Assembly (NCBI GenBank): GCA_016648135.1
Contig: JADDOH010011231.1
Location: 58,550 to 122,549, forward strand
Direction of reading: 5' to 3'
DNA: 64,000 bases
Source of the DNA: Agrypnia vestita
Taxonomy: Eukaryota > Arthropoda > Insecta > Trichoptera > Phryganeidae
The position numbers were made by a program, and so were the translations under genes. This document shows positions 63,280 to 64,000 of the stretch, piece after piece (position 1 is the stretch's first letter; the number at the start of each line of letters is the position of its first letter). Below the pieces are notes generated by a model, which saw nothing but the letters and a program-made list of their open reading frames with translations, was not told the DNA's origin and did not search any database.

Positions 63280-63500
63280 GTTTGTATGTTCCTGATAATT
63301 ACCTTAGACACCGTCAACATAGATTGTTTCACATTCCAATGTACAGGACCAACCTGCCGATGGTTGTGCCTGTTGGGAAGCTACAGCTTTGCTTAACAAA
63401 ATTGCTTTGGGTATTGATATATTCCATGTGTCTGAAAGGGTTTACCGTAGCAAGATTCTCCTACACCTTTGACCAGATTGTAAATGTTATTTTTAATTGT
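63280..63500 (+). pseudogene. LINE C-terminal remnant (LFHIPMYRTN block)
   Basis: The frame contains NYLRHRQHRLFHIPMYRTNL followed by PMVVPVGKLQLCLTKL. TRxxxLFxxPxxRTNxxxxSPxxRxxxLxN is the conserved terminal block of jockey/CR1-like LINEs. It ends at the boundary with the Helitron-like terminus at 63510, so the Helitron probably inserted into or beside it. Confidence 0.6.
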
Positions 63501-63509
63501 TATATATAA

Positions 63510-64000
63510 CTAGCTGTGCCCGCGCGGCTTCGCGCGCGTAGATTTTTAGTACACTGTTGGGATCGTCATAGAACTTTCGCGAACCTTCTAGAACATTCTC
63601 CTTCTAGAACTTTCAAGAAATTTATTGAATGTATAGGAACCTTTTAGACACATCGACACATTCCGCTACTCAGTTTAGAACCTTATAGAAATTTTGGGAA
63701 TTTTCTAGAACCTTTTCCTTCCAGAAATTTCTAGAGCAGGTTTTTTCGGAACCTTCTAGACTCACCAACACTGACGGCGTGCCTATTTTGAAACATTCTG
63801 AAGCATTTTTGGCCTTCCCATAACACAACAATGTGCTAGAAAGCACATTTTCGTCACCCACTCCCACCCGCGCACAGCCACCCCCACCAAACTCGCATAT
63901 TTTCGATGTGACACCGAGGTCTATCCAACACCATAACCACCGATGGGTGGTTGTGGCTGGTTGTGGAGAAAAGTTGGCGGGTAGGGAAACACGGTTATAT
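63510..64000 (-). mobile_element. Helitron-like element, 3' end at 63510, runs off the window
   Basis: On the minus strand the terminus is CGCGCG-AAGC-CGCGCG, a perfect 6-bp hairpin, then GGCACAG and CTAG directly before T. A GC hairpin about 8-12 nt from a CTRR end with A/T at the border is the Helitron 3' signature. The element extends rightward past the window end, so its size and any Rep/helicase are unknown. Its body contains the long HSE-like array at 63571-63761. Confidence 0.65.
63571..63761. promoter_or_regulatory. Very long heat-shock-element-like array
   Basis: Alternating GAA and TTC units with 5-bp spacing start at 63571, 63576, 63581, 63586, 63591 and 63596, six perfect units. 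After a 1-bp shift come TTC 63602, GAA 63607, TTC 63612, GAA 63617, GAA 63627, GAA 63637. After a further shift come GAA 63678, TTA 63683, GAA 63688, TTT 63693, GAA 63698, TTC 63703, GAA 63708. Then come TTC 63719, GAA 63724, TTC 63729, and finally GAA 63749 with TTC 63754. Heat shock factor needs about three such units. I count over 20 perfect ones. Function is inferred, not shown. Confidence 0.7.

Noticed and set aside
63220..63280. SINE head at GGTGGCGTAATGGACTGG
   Set aside because: No convincing B-box follows; the sequence runs into the LINE remnant.

Overview
This window looks like gene-free, repeat-dense euchromatic DNA from an arthropod, most likely an insect. The reasons are its high A+T content, the mixture of non-LTR retrotransposon tails, tRNA-derived SINEs, hAT, Helitron-like and foldback elements, and a short interstitial (TTAGG)n tract, the canonical arthropod telomere repeat. 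The longest open frame is about 166 codons and is a shadow of an antisense retrotransposon. I found no convincing host protein-coding gene, functional tRNA, rRNA, CRISPR array or prokaryotic operon. The order of the organism cannot be fixed from the sequence alone.

Layout. 1-10 kb: a SINE-A copy, a decayed LINE tail, a Helitron-like element, a 518-bp palindromic foldback element, a solo-LTR-like repeat (5.05-5.67 kb) and a 3' LINE fragment (8.2-9.0 kb). 10-20 kb: an RTE-like LINE tail, the TACTCCC-TIR element, a 177-bp triplicated tandem, and a 1.55-kb hAT-type element at 17.43-18.98 kb holding a SINE and a LINE remnant. 20-26 kb: a non-autonomous hAT element that still encodes the transposase C-terminus, a second solo LTR split by a LINE fragment, and a TE promoter and leader with heat-shock-element-like periodicity. 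29-40 kb: palindromes, a hAT-like element, a TRIM-like composite (31.4-32.6 kb), a 41-bp tandem array, and four inverted-pair elements built on a TGATGA-stem-loop-GAAAC motif. 40-50 kb: more LINE tails, a hAT MITE with an aged 8-bp duplication, and an inverted pair of promoter-like repeats (44.8 and 46.9 kb). 50-64 kb: tRNA-bearing elements, further LINE tails, and at the right edge a Helitron-like 3' end followed by a very long array of alternating GAA/TTC units.

How the parts relate. Several families recur: SINE-A (4 copies), SINE-B (3), tRNA-in-TIR family C (2), family J (4, all on the same strand), family E (3), LTR family D (2) and several LINE tails. Nesting is visible: a LINE lies inside an LTR, and a SINE and a LINE lie inside a hAT element. 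Moderately GC-rich, repeat-poor islands (about 0.23-0.6, 3.4-3.7, 33.0-33.9, 36.5-37.05, 51.7-52.0 and 57.3-57.66 kb) are the best candidates for host regulatory or exonic sequence.

The most notable observations are (1) heat-shock-element-like arrays in at least three unrelated mobile-element families, including a roughly 190-bp array next to a Helitron end, and (2) a family of hairpin motifs whose flanks are conserved while the stem changes in a compensatory way, often found as head-to-head inverted pairs.
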